NCBI GenBank assembly: GCA_945866505.1
Contig: CAMBHH010000050.1
Location: 1-18,707, forward strand
Origin: Flavobacterium psychrophilum
GTDB taxonomy: Bacteria; Bacteroidota; Bacteroidia; Flavobacteriales; Flavobacteriaceae
Reading direction: 5' to 3'
Length of the DNA stretch: 18,707 nt
A model generated the notes under the pieces. That model was not told the origin of the DNA and searched no databases. It was given only the letters and a program-made list of their open reading frames with translations. A program made the position numbers and the translations under genes. Below, one piece after another: positions 1 through 7,111 of this stretch (positions are counted from its first letter, which is position 1; the number at the start of each line of letters is the position of its first letter).

Positions 1-41
1 AATTTGATGATTTATTTGTTAATGAATCACTTAAAACCTAA

Positions 42-1331
42 TTATCTATTAGAACGTCTATCATTATTTTGTTGTGGACGTCTGGGGCCAAAGCTGTTAT
101 TGCTGCTTCTCTTTGCAGTGTCTGTTTTGGGTTGTCGAGGAGTTGAATGACGTTGCACTCTTCCTTGACCTTGTTTGATTGGTTCCGTTGAGGCATTAGG
201 ATCAGGCTCAAAACCTGCAATGTTTTCTTTAGGTAATTTCAAGCCCACCAATTTTTCGATATCACGTAGAAAAACAGTTTCGTCTGGGCTAAATAACGAA
301 ATGGCTTCTCCGCTTGCTCCTGCACGACCAGTTCTCCCAATTCTGTGGACGTAATCTTCGGGAATATTGGGTAATTCAAAATTAACTACGTGTGGCAATA
401 ATGGAATATCCAAACCTCGAGCTGCAATATCGGTGGCGACCAAAGCGGTCAGGCTTCCCTCTTTTAAACTAGCTAAGGCTTTGGTTCGTGCACCTTGACC
501 TTTATTTCCGTGAATAGCTGCTGCTTTGATGCCGGCACTAATCATACTTTCGGTTAGTTTGTTAGCACCTTGTTTGGTTCGGGTAAAAACCAAAATCTGT
601 TTCCAGTTGCCTTCGGTAATCAATTTAATGATTAATTCTGTTTTTTTCTCTTTGGCACAAGGATATACTTTTTGAATAATCGCGTCAACGGTCGTATTTT
701 CGGGAGTGGCTTCGACCTGAACAGGATGGTGCAAAATGCCCATTGCCAATTTCTTAATATCTTTGGAGAAGGTTGCCGAGAACATTAAGTTTTGTCTTTT
801 GGACGGCAATACTTTCAGGATGCGTTCGATATCTCGTAAAAATCCCATATCCAGCATACGGTCTGCTTCATCCAAAACTAGGATTTCCACTTTAGAAAGC
901 GTTACTAAACCTTGATTTTGTAAATCGATTAATCGACCAGGAGTGGCGACTAAAATATCAACACCCTGACGCAATTGAGCCACTTGAGGATTTTGGTTCA
1001 CGCCACCAAAAATTACGGCACTACGTAAATCGATAAACTCACTGTATTCTTTTATATTCGCTAAAATTTGAGCTGCTAGTTCTCTTGTTGGTGTCAATAT
1101 CAAAGCACGAATGGGTCTGTGGCTTAAGTGTTTTCCCTGCGATAATATTTGTAAAATGGGTAAAGTGAAACCCGCTGTTTTTCCTGTACCTGTCTGTGCC
1201 GATGCCAAAACATCTTTGCCTTCTAAGATGGATGGAATTGCTTTTTTTTGTATTGGAGATGGAGTTGTGTATCCTTTTTTGTTGATGGCTTTTAATAAAG
1301 CATCCGATAATCCTAATGAGTTGAATGACAT
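42..1331 (-). CDS. rhlE: DEAD-box ATP-dependent RNA helicase, RhlE type
   Basis: ATP-dependent RNA unwinding enzyme of 429 residues, probably acting in ribosome assembly, RNA turnover or cold adaptation. All helicase motifs are present in order: Q motif around GYTTPSPIQ (20-28), Walker A AQTGTGKT (45-52), PTRELAA (81-87), TPGR (130-133), DEAD (154-157), SAT (185-187), motif [11 protein letters not shown] (299-308) and motif [10 protein letters not shown] (329-336). The tail after about residue 385 is low-complexity and rich in Arg, Asn and Gln, as in many RhlE proteins, and probably binds RNA. The ATG at 1331 is the natural start because the Q motif begins soon after it. The gene appears monocistronic, with its own -7 box at 1389-1396 and a hairpin ending two bases before the ATG. 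DEAD-box identity is certain; RhlE rather than another subgroup is very likely. Confidence 0.95.
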   Translation of the reverse strand: MSFNSLGLSDALLKAINKKGYTTPSPIQKKAIPSILEGKDVLASAQTGTGKTAGFTLPILQILSQGKHLSHRPIRALILTPTRELAAQILANIKEYSEFIDLRSAVIFGGVNQNPQVAQLRQGVDILVATPGRLIDLQNQGLVTLSKVEILVLDEADRMLDMGFLRDIERILKVLPSKRQNLMFSATFSKDIKKLAMGILHHPVQVEATPENTTVDAIIQKVYPCAKEKKTELIIKLITEGNWKQILVFTRTKQGANKLTESMISAGIKAAAIHGNKGQGARTKALASLKEGSLTALVATDIAARGLDIPLLPHVVNFELPNIPEDYVHRIGRTGRAGASGEAISLFSPDETVFLRDIEKLVGLKLPKENIAGFEPDPNASTEPIKQGQGRVQRHSTPRQPKTDTAKRSSNNSFGPRRPQQNNDRRSNR

Positions 1332-1333
1332 AA

Positions 1334-1359
1334 ATAGTGTTTGATGAAGTAAACACTAT
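1334..1359 (-). promoter_or_regulatory. Hairpin in the rhlE leader, abutting the start codon
   Basis: A perfect 9-bp inverted repeat, ATAGTGTTT (1334-1342) and AAACACTAT (1351-1359), with an 8-base loop. In the minus-strand transcript it folds just upstream of rhlE and ends two bases before the AUG at 1331, covering the place a ribosome binding site would occupy. It could control translation or simply shape a leaderless-like initiation region. The pairing is read directly; the regulatory role is inferred. Confidence 0.6.
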
Positions 1360-1388
1360 CTATTTTGAGTGCTTCTTTTAATTTGGCG

Positions 1389-1396
1389 CAAAGGTA
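1389..1396 (-). promoter_or_regulatory. Bacteroidota -7 promoter element for rhlE
   Basis: The minus strand reads TACCTTTG, an exact match to the TAnnTTTG -7 consensus of Bacteroidota housekeeping sigma factor promoters. It predicts transcription starting near 1382-1384 and a leader of about 50 bases that includes the 1334-1359 hairpin. No clear -33 TTG is seen at the usual spacing. Confidence 0.5.
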
Positions 1397-1449
1397 CAGC
1401 AAATTTTATAGATGTGGTTTTGATTGCCTGATTTTGGTTCAAAAGCAAA

Positions 1450-1956
1450 TTATTCAAGTACTTTTTCGTAAGCTCTTCTGGGGCTTCCTCTGAAATAAAC
1501 TATACCACAAAAAGTAAAACCTGATTTTTCAAAGATTTTCATCATTGCAAAATTATCGTGATTGGTGTCTGCTTTTAAGCTTTTGATATTATTTTTTCGA
1601 GCAAAATCTTCGATAAAATAGATGATTTTTTGAGATAAGTTTTTACCCAAGTACTTTTCCGCAATGGCAACTCGGTGAAAAACTACAAAATCGGTATTGG
1701 TGAGCCATTTTCCATCAATTTTCAGGTATTCCGGTTCGTCATTGATTAGGATTGCACAATAACCGATGATATTTTCACCAGCGGTCAAAACGTAACCATA
1801 GTCATTTTCAATATCTTTTTTGATAACTTCGGGGTTTGGATAGCCGTCTTGCCACTGATTGCTGCCGTCATTTTTTCTCCTAATGATAGCGTTTTGCAAA
1901 ATAGTCCATATTTCAGGAATATCAGTGATATCTGCTTTTTCGAAGTTATATTTCAT
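1450..1956 (-). CDS. GNAT family N-acetyltransferase
   Basis: Acetyl-CoA-dependent acyltransferase of 168 residues; the substrate cannot be told from sequence. The GNAT core is recognisable: a beta strand leading into the acetyl-CoA loop, VVFHRVAIAEKYLGKNLSQK (91-110), where KYLGKNLS stands in for the usual Q/RxxGxG/A, then ADTNHDNFAMMKIFEKSGF (129-147), the typical motif B helix before the last strand. An N-terminal segment with several Trp residues (QWQDGYP, 34-40) probably lines the acceptor pocket. No exact TAnnTTTG lies in the 143 bases upstream, and the gene is well separated from both neighbours, so it is probably transcribed alone from a weaker promoter. Family assignment is secure, function open. 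Confidence 0.85.
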   Translation of the reverse strand: MKYNFEKADITDIPEIWTILQNAIIRRKNDGSNQWQDGYPNPEVIKKDIENDYGYVLTAGENIIGYCAILINDEPEYLKIDGKWLTNTDFVVFHRVAIAEKYLGKNLSQKIIYFIEDFARKNNIKSLKADTNHDNFAMMKIFEKSGFTFCGIVYFRGSPRRAYEKVLE

Positions 1957-2099
1957 CTTAAATTTTTCGAATATAAGTGCTTTGAATGTTATTTATTCGA
2001 GAAAATCTTTATTGATTCCCAAGTTATTGGACTTTAAAACCGAATTCCAAAGACAACAATAAAGTACCAATGGGTTTAAAATTTCTTAATGTTTGATAT

Positions 2100-3065
2100 T
2101 TAGAAAGTGCCTAAAAAATGAAGTCCTACCATATTGCCAGAAATTTGAGGTACCAATTGTTTTGTCATTTTGATTTTTTTAGGATTGTAATTATAGGCAG
2201 AACTATTGTTTTTAGCCATTTGTTTTCGACTGCTATTCACTACTGATCTTCCTATAATAGTTCCTACTAATCCTCCTACTACAATATCTGATATCCAATG
2301 ATCATGCCCTTTTATGTTGGAGAGCCAGACACCTGCAACGATAGTGTAAGGAATCCAATAATTATTATATTCCATCTGGAAAACTTTTGCGACAGAAAAA
2401 TAAAAAGTGGTATGGAAAGAAGGAAATGAAGTGCCTGCTCTTGGGCCCATTCTAAGTTCAACAGGCTGTCTATCACTATAATTTCCAAAATCCCAAGGGT
2501 TTTTTGTCCAAGGTTCTTCAACAGGTCTGTCATCGTTAATTCGCCTTTGTGGTCTATTTCTTGCAGTTATTGCCTTTAAAAATAGTTGCGAAACCACAAC
2601 AGAGTAGGCTATTGATTTAACGGCATTTACAGCCACTACTTGTCCTTTTTTATGATTTGCAATTAAAGAACCAGCATACAAACCAACTATCGGATACAGA
2701 ATATAGGCATTATCACCATCGATTTGACCAATGTTTGTGTTAAGACTAATACTAGGCAAAGAATAATCTATTGAAGTTTCAACATGATCATGCCAAAATC
2801 CAGTGGTAACTTTATCAACAGCTATTAATCCTAGGATACTTCCAGCGTAAATTGCAGTTCTTTTCCAGTCACTTGAAATAGTATGACCCATTTCAGTAAA
2901 GTCACCAGGAACACTTAGAATACTGTTTTTTATAACGGATCCAGCTACATGAAATCTTTTCTCTTTTTTTGTTTGTAAACTATCTACTTTTGTTTGTAAA
3001 CTATCTACCTGAGCTAGAATGGAAATTGGTATAATGGATAAAAGTAATAATAGGTAGTTTTTCAT
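2100..3065 (-). CDS. Exported PAP2-family phosphatase-like protein
   Basis: Type 2 phosphatidic acid phosphatase superfamily protein, 321 residues. Relatives remove phosphate from lipid phosphates such as undecaprenyl pyrophosphate or phosphatidate at the periplasmic face. Residues 1-19 form a hydrophobic signal sequence ending in ILAQ, followed by two copies of VDSLQTK (20-33). Hydrophobic spans lie near 72-85, 121-136, 143-167, 237-251 and 260-273. Motif 1 KxxxxxxRP is intact (K164 to RP at 171-172). Motif 2 reads PSFH (215-218) instead of PSGH. Motif 3 has S249 and H256-xxx-D260 but Asn250 where Arg is usual. The C-terminus after about 280 is a polar extension ending in HFLGTF. The fold is convincing; whether it is a full-strength phosphatase is uncertain. 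Confidence 0.85.
   Translation of the reverse strand: MKNYLLLLLSIIPISILAQVDSLQTKVDSLQTKKEKRFHVAGSVIKNSILSVPGDFTEMGHTISSDWKRTAIYAGSILGLIAVDKVTTGFWHDHVETSIDYSLPSISLNTNIGQIDGDNAYILYPIVGLYAGSLIANHKKGQVVAVNAVKSIAYSVVVSQLFLKAITARNRPQRRINDDRPVEEPWTKNPWDFGNYSDRQPVELRMGPRAGTSFPSFHTTFYFSVAKVFQMEYNNYWIPYTIVAGVWLSNIKGHDHWISDIVVGGLVGTIIGRSVVNSSRKQMAKNNSSAYNYNPKKIKMTKQLVPQISGNMVGLHFLGTF
2967..3008 (-). repeat. Two perfect 21-bp tandem copies inside the PAP2 gene
   Basis: Positions 2967-2987 and 2988-3008 are identical 21-bp units lying head to tail and in frame. They duplicate the heptapeptide VDSLQTK immediately after the predicted signal peptide. The unit length keeps the frame, so copy number could change without disrupting the gene. 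Confidence 0.9.
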
Positions 3066-3096
3066 ATTTTTATATTTTATATAGTACTAATCAATG

Positions 3097-3104
3097 CAAA
3101 CTTA
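3097..3104 (-). promoter_or_regulatory. Bacteroidota -7 promoter element for the PAP2 gene
   Basis: The minus strand reads TAAGTTTG, an exact TAnnTTTG match, 31 bases upstream of the ATG at 3065. The expected transcript start is near 3090. No clear -33 TTG accompanies it. Confidence 0.45.
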
Positions 3105-3167
3105 GGAAAAAATTTAGAATCGAGAAGAGAATAAAATATGATAACTTTTTTTATCTGAATTATATGT

Positions 3168-4025
3168 TTATCTCATTTCGGCAAAAGTATCACCTTTATT
3201 AATATCCCCTGATTTTAAACCGCGATTGAACCAATGCATTCTTTGTTCTGAACTTCCGTGAGTAAAAGAATCTGGAACCACTTGTCCTTGCATTTTTTTC
3301 TGTATTGCGTCGTCACCTACAGCATTTGCAGCACTTAATGCTTCTTCGATGTCGCCAGGTTCGAGCACTGCATTTTGTTTTTCGTTGTAATGCGTCCATA
3401 GTCCAGCATAGAAATCAGCTTGTAATTCTTGGGCAACTGATAATTTATTACCTTCTGTTTCGCTGCGATTTTCTTGTAGTTGTCGTACTTTGGAGGAAGT
3501 TCCCAATAAGGTTTGAATGTGATGTCCAAATTCGTGTGCCAAAACATAGGCCACTGCAAAATCGCCACCTTCGGCACCAAATTTTGTTCTCAATTCTTCA
3601 AAGAAAGACATATCCATATAAATGATTTTGTCTCCGGGGCAATAGAAAGGACCAGAAGCCGAACTCGCTCCACCACAAGCCGTTTGCACTTGACCACTGA
3701 ATAAAACTAATTTCGGTGCTTCAAAAGTGAGGTTGTTTTCCTCGAATATTTTAGTCCAAATGTCTTCATTGTCTGCCAAGAGAGTTTTTATAAATTCGCC
3801 TTCTTTTATTTCTTCAGGAGTTAAGGCTCTTTCCTCAGTTGGTGCTGTTTGTCCTTGAGTTTGCTGAAGAATATTGCCAATCATTTGACCATTTTCGCCA
3901 CCAAAAGCATTTAGCAATAAGATTATAATTCCTAATACTCCACCACCAATTAAGGTTTTTCCACCACCTGACATTCCACGTCGGTCGTCCACATTCTCAC
4001 TTTGACGTCTTCCTATCCATTTCAT
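3168..4025 (-). CDS. Neutral zinc metallopeptidase, YpfJ family
   Basis: Membrane-anchored putative zinc peptidase of 285 residues. The start is set at the ATG at 4025 because the family hallmark MKWIGRRQSENVDDRRG begins exactly there. Upstream in-frame codons reach only a TTG at 4052. A Gly-rich stretch leads into one membrane span (about 27-42), then a low-complexity linker rich in Gln and Thr (about 52-68). HEFGH (164-168) is the zinc-binding HExxH, and ELQADFYAG (200-208) probably supplies the third ligand. The conserved SFTHGSSEQR block follows (253-262). C117 and C129 may form a disulfide, fitting an extracytoplasmic catalytic domain. It follows a membrane-protein gene by 39 bases and is probably co-transcribed with it. 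The physiological substrate of this family is not established. Confidence 0.93.
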   Translation of the reverse strand: MKWIGRRQSENVDDRRGMSGGGKTLIGGGVLGIIILLLNAFGGENGQMIGNILQQTQGQTAPTEERALTPEEIKEGEFIKTLLADNEDIWTKIFEENNLTFEAPKLVLFSGQVQTACGGASSASGPFYCPGDKIIYMDMSFFEELRTKFGAEGGDFAVAYVLAHEFGHHIQTLLGTSSKVRQLQENRSETEGNKLSVAQELQADFYAGLWTHYNEKQNAVLEPGDIEEALSAANAVGDDAIQKKMQGQVVPDSFTHGSSEQRMHWFNRGLKSGDINKGDTFAEMR

Positions 4026-4064
4026 ATTTGTACGTTTTAAGTTAAAAAACAAGTATTTAGAGGG

Positions 4065-4871
4065 TTAATCTTCAATTCCTGATATTTCATCAATTGCATT
4101 AGCTTCAGCAAATCCAATAATGCTTTTGTAAATCACATAATTCATCGAATACATAAATGGCAGTGTAAAAAAGATTCCAATACAAAGTCCAAAAATTCCA
4201 AGAATCGATCCGATTCCAGCCACAATTATCAATCCCAAAAGAATTAAAGGTTGTTTTGAAACTAACAGGATGCTATGTTTTGTAGCATCGGCAACATTCA
4301 AATTTCCAAATACGATTAAAGGAATAGCCAAAAAGGTCAGAAATGAAATCAACAAATTAGTTACCGTTCCTACAAAGCTTAATCCAGCCGATTGTAGCAA
4401 CATTGCCAATCCCGTATTGATAATTCCCAAGATAATGACAAAAAGAAAAATATTTAAAAAATAAGGGAACTTGTAATAAGAAAACATAGTCGAAACATTA
4501 AATTCTTCTCCTTTTTCGCCACAATCGGCCATTTTAAAGAATCCTGCCATAAACGGATTTAGTAAACCTGAAAACAGAAGTAAACCTGCATTGAGAGGTA
4601 TAGCAATCTCTAAAGGCATCTCTTTTAAGCTTGAATATTGTTTCATTTTCTCACCAAATCCTTCCATATTTTCTATCCCAATATAGGAAATAATACTTGC
4701 AATCAATATAATTGAAATTAAAATTGAAAATACTAATAGCATTAAACCGGCATACAAAGCTATTTTTTTATAATTCTCGAAAGCGCCTTCGAAAACAGTT
4801 CCAAAATCGAGTTGGTATCCATTAGCACTTATTTCTTCAATTTGAACTTTCATTGTTTTATTATTTTGCAT
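4065..4871 (-). CDS. Multi-pass membrane protein of unknown function
   Basis: A 268-residue integral membrane protein that I cannot assign to a named function. A polar N-terminus (1-36, with the segment LDFGTVFEGAFENYKK) precedes about six hydrophobic spans near 37-63, 90-112, 137-158, 169-190 and 208-245 (two spans). The tail is short and acidic (EISGIED). The layout recalls the broad group of DUF975/glycerophosphoryl-phosphodiesterase-type membrane domain proteins, but this is only resemblance. A second possible start, seven codons in at 4853, precedes KVQIEEI. The gene lies 32 bases after the aldehyde dehydrogenase and 39 bases before the metallopeptidase, with no -7 box in either gap, so the three probably share a transcript. 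Confidence 0.75.
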   Translation of the reverse strand: MQNNKTMKVQIEEISANGYQLDFGTVFEGAFENYKKIALYAGLMLLVFSILISIILIASIISYIGIENMEGFGEKMKQYSSLKEMPLEIAIPLNAGLLLFSGLLNPFMAGFFKMADCGEKGEEFNVSTMFSYYKFPYFLNIFLFVIILGIINTGLAMLLQSAGLSFVGTVTNLLISFLTFLAIPLIVFGNLNVADATKHSILLVSKQPLILLGLIIVAGIGSILGIFGLCIGIFFTLPFMYSMNYVIYKSIIGFAEANAIDEISGIED

Positions 4872-4903
4872 TTTTTTGTTTTTGTTGATTAATTTATTTG
4901 GGA

Positions 4904-6232
4904 TTACAGCCAGTTTAGTATTTTTTTGATTGTCGCTAATTTGTCTTTATAAGGAGCATACCGCATTGGCAAATCTAATAAATTTGACTTTTTTACAATG
5001 CTTTTCTTATGCGAAAAAGTATCAAAACTTAAAATTCCGTGATAAGCTCCAATTCCACTGTGTCCCACACCGCCAAATGGCAATTTTTTATTCGTAAAAT
5101 GAACCATCGTATCATTGACACAACCACCACCAAACGAATAATTTTGAATCATTTGTTTTGAAAAATTGCGATTCTCGCTAAAAATATAGAGAGCCAAAGG
5201 TTTTTCGTAATTGGAAATTACAACATCAATATCTTTATGATTTTCGTAGGTGAGGATAGGTAAAATAGGGCCAAATATTTCGTCCCTCATAATTTCGCTT
5301 TCTAAAGAAGTTTCCTCAATAAGAGTAGGGGCAATGTAGCAATTTTCAAGGTCGGTTTGACCACCAAAAATTACTTTTTTAGGATCAATTTTATTCACTA
5401 ATCGTTGCCAGTTTTTACTATTTATGATTCTTGCAAAGTCAAGAGAAATACTTGGATTTTCGCCGTAAGCTTTGGTGATTTCCTCTTTCACATAGTCAAC
5501 AAAATGACTTTTCATGTTCTTTTGGATCAGGATATAATCGGGCGCGATGCAGGTTTGTCCAGCATTGATAAATTTACCCCAAACAATTCTTTTGGCGGCG
5601 AGTTTCAAATTGGCCGTTTCGTCAATAATACAGGGATTTTTTCCGCCTAATTCTAGTGTAACAGGCGTTAAATTTTCGGCTGCGGCTTTTGCTACAATTT
5701 TTCCCACTGCAATACTTCCTGTAAAAAAGATGTAATCCCAGCGTTCTGTAAGCAATTGTTGTGCAACTTCAACTCCTCCTTCCATCACTTTTACATCCTT
5801 GCTATCAAAAACTTTAGAGATTATTTTTGCCATAATTTCAGAAGTTTTGGGTGTGAGTTCCGAAGGTTTTAAAACCACTTGATTTCCTGCGGCAAATGCC
5901 GATATTAAAGGGCAAAGTGCCAATTGAAAAGGATAATTCCAAGGCGAAATAATCAAAACTTTGCCGTAAGGTTCCTTGTAGATGTAATCTTTGGAAGGAA
6001 AATTTAAAAGAGTAGGAAAAACTCGTTTGGGTTTAGACCAACTTTTTAAATTCTTGATGGTATCTTTTAGATCTGAAATGACATAACTCGTTTCAGTGAC
6101 AACCGTTTCAAATGCTGGCTTTTTGAAATCATAGTATAAGGCATCAATAATTTCATTTTCGTGAATGATGATGGCATTGAGCAATTTTGTCAAGACTTCT
6201 TTTCTGAAAGGAATGTTGGTTTTTGATTCCAT
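4904..6232 (-). CDS. Class 3-type aldehyde dehydrogenase
   Basis: NAD(P)-dependent oxidation of aldehydes to acids, 442 residues, close to the usual size of ALDH3/fatty aldehyde dehydrogenases, which are shorter at the N-terminus than other classes. Visible residues are oxyanion Asn99 in SPWNYP, cofactor Lys122 in LKPSE, the TGS loop (171-173), general-base Glu194 in LELGG, nucleophile Cys228 in NAGQTC, and EIFGP (318-322). The C-terminal region contains LPFGGVGHSGIGAYHG (384-399), typical of this class, and a basic tail (HKKSIVKKSN) that could touch membranes. Likely substrates are medium- or long-chain aldehydes from lipid turnover. It is first of a possible three-gene transcript with the membrane protein and peptidase; no exact -7 box was found upstream. 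Confidence 0.92.
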   Translation of the reverse strand: MESKTNIPFRKEVLTKLLNAIIIHENEIIDALYYDFKKPAFETVVTETSYVISDLKDTIKNLKSWSKPKRVFPTLLNFPSKDYIYKEPYGKVLIISPWNYPFQLALCPLISAFAAGNQVVLKPSELTPKTSEIMAKIISKVFDSKDVKVMEGGVEVAQQLLTERWDYIFFTGSIAVGKIVAKAAAENLTPVTLELGGKNPCIIDETANLKLAAKRIVWGKFINAGQTCIAPDYILIQKNMKSHFVDYVKEEITKAYGENPSISLDFARIINSKNWQRLVNKIDPKKVIFGGQTDLENCYIAPTLIEETSLESEIMRDEIFGPILPILTYENHKDIDVVISNYEKPLALYIFSENRNFSKQMIQNYSFGGGCVNDTMVHFTNKKLPFGGVGHSGIGAYHGILSFDTFSHKKSIVKKSNLLDLPMRYAPYKDKLATIKKILNWL

Positions 6233-6291
6233 AAATTTAAAACTTAAATGAAGTTCTAAAGATACATTTTTTTCAAATTATACCAATTCTT

Positions 6292-6321
6292 ATTCTAAAA
6301 AAGTCCAAATTTTTTTAGAAT
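6292..6321. repeat. AT-rich 11-bp perfect inverted repeat between rluA and the ALDH gene
   Basis: ATTCTAAAAAA (6292-6302) and TTTTTTAGAAT (6311-6321) pair perfectly around an 8-base loop. Read on the minus strand, the hairpin lies after the rluA stop codon and before the aldehyde dehydrogenase gene. It could be an AT-rich terminator or a protein-binding dyad. It lacks the GC-rich stem of a classic intrinsic terminator. Confidence 0.5.
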
Positions 6322-6334
6322 TTTAGAATGGTAA

Positions 6335-6407
6335 ATGCCGATATAGCTTGAAAATAGTTCAATTGAGTGAAGCAGAAATTGAACGATATTGAAAGCATAA
6401 TCGGTAT
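6335..6407. repeat. Long imperfect palindrome at the rluA stop codon
   Basis: Left arm 6335-6364 and right arm 6377-6407 match as inverted copies at roughly 22 of 30 positions. The inner 8 bp, GTTCAATT/AATTGAAC, are perfect around a 12-base loop, and the outer 8 bp differ by one G-U-compatible change. On the minus strand it starts at the last base of the rluA TAA codon, so it probably folds in the mRNA 3' end and may end transcription or protect the transcript. Confidence 0.55.
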
Positions 6408-7096
6408 TAAATGGCATTCCAAATTACATCATTTGGAACTGGTGCCACAATGATAACATTTTCTTTGGAAACGGGATGAATAAAAACCAGTTTTCGGGCG
6501 TGAAGATGGATTCCTCCATCAGGATTAGAACGGTCGAATCCGTATTTCAGATCGCCTTTTATAGGTGAACCAATTGCCGAAAGTTGCGCTCGAATTTGAT
6601 GATGTCTTCCGGTATGAAGATGGATTTCCAACGCAAAATAATTGTTCAGTTCTTTGATGATTGTATAATCTAAACTGGCTAGTTTACTCTCGGGAACTTC
6701 TTTTGTATGTGCTTTTGAAGTATTATTTTTCTCGTTTCTTTTTAGATAGTGAACGAGTTTATCTTCGGTATTTTGAGGCTTGTTCTTGACGATCGCCCAA
6801 TAGGTTTTCTGCGTTTCGCGGTTACTAAACAATTCATTCATTCGAGTCAAAGCCTTGCTAGTCTTGGCAAAAACGACGATTCCAGTGGTAGGACGATCTA
6901 ATCTATGTACAACGCCCAGAAATACCTCACCCGGTTTGTTGTATTTGTCTTTAATATATTCTTTGACCACATCCGATAATGGTTTGTCACCTGTTTTATC
7001 GCCTTGCACAATATCTCCCACGCGCTTGTTTACAATAATCAAATGATTGTCTTCGTGCAGGATTTGCAGGTTACTTTTATCAGAAAGTATTTTCAT
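6407..7096 (-). CDS. RluA-family RNA pseudouridine synthase
   Basis: Converts specific uridines in rRNA or tRNA to pseudouridine. The 229-residue protein consists of the catalytic domain alone; the N-terminal S4 RNA-binding domain of RluC/RluD is absent, so it is nearer the RluA/TruC size class. The catalytic motif HRLDRPTTG (64-72) carries the nucleophile Asp67. YWAIVKN (99-105) and GRHHQIRAQL in the second half are further family blocks. The C-terminal LHARKLVFIHPVSKE is the usual last motif. It is the last gene of an operon, starting 15 bases after the ArnT-like gene ends, and is followed by strong inverted repeats. The exact RNA target cannot be inferred. Confidence 0.92.
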   Translation of the reverse strand: MKILSDKSNLQILHEDNHLIIVNKRVGDIVQGDKTGDKPLSDVVKEYIKDKYNKPGEVFLGVVHRLDRPTTGIVVFAKTSKALTRMNELFSNRETQKTYWAIVKNKPQNTEDKLVHYLKRNEKNNTSKAHTKEVPESKLASLDYTIIKELNNYFALEIHLHTGRHHQIRAQLSAIGSPIKGDLKYGFDRSNPDGGIHLHARKLVFIHPVSKENVIIVAPVPNDVIWNAI

Positions 7097-7111
7097 CGAG
7101 TAGAGACTTCG

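Noticed and set aside
1111..1344. Plus-strand open frame of 77 codons over the rhlE start region
   Set aside because: It lies antisense to the conserved Walker A and Q-motif region of the helicase and has no recognisable protein features.
3305..3625. Plus-strand open frame of 106 codons inside the metallopeptidase gene
   Set aside because: Antisense shadow of the conserved HExxH region; composition is unlike a real protein and no start signal is seen.
4026..4052. N-terminal extension of the metallopeptidase from a TTG codon
   Set aside because: The conserved family start MKWIGRRQS begins at the ATG at 4025, so the extension is not needed.
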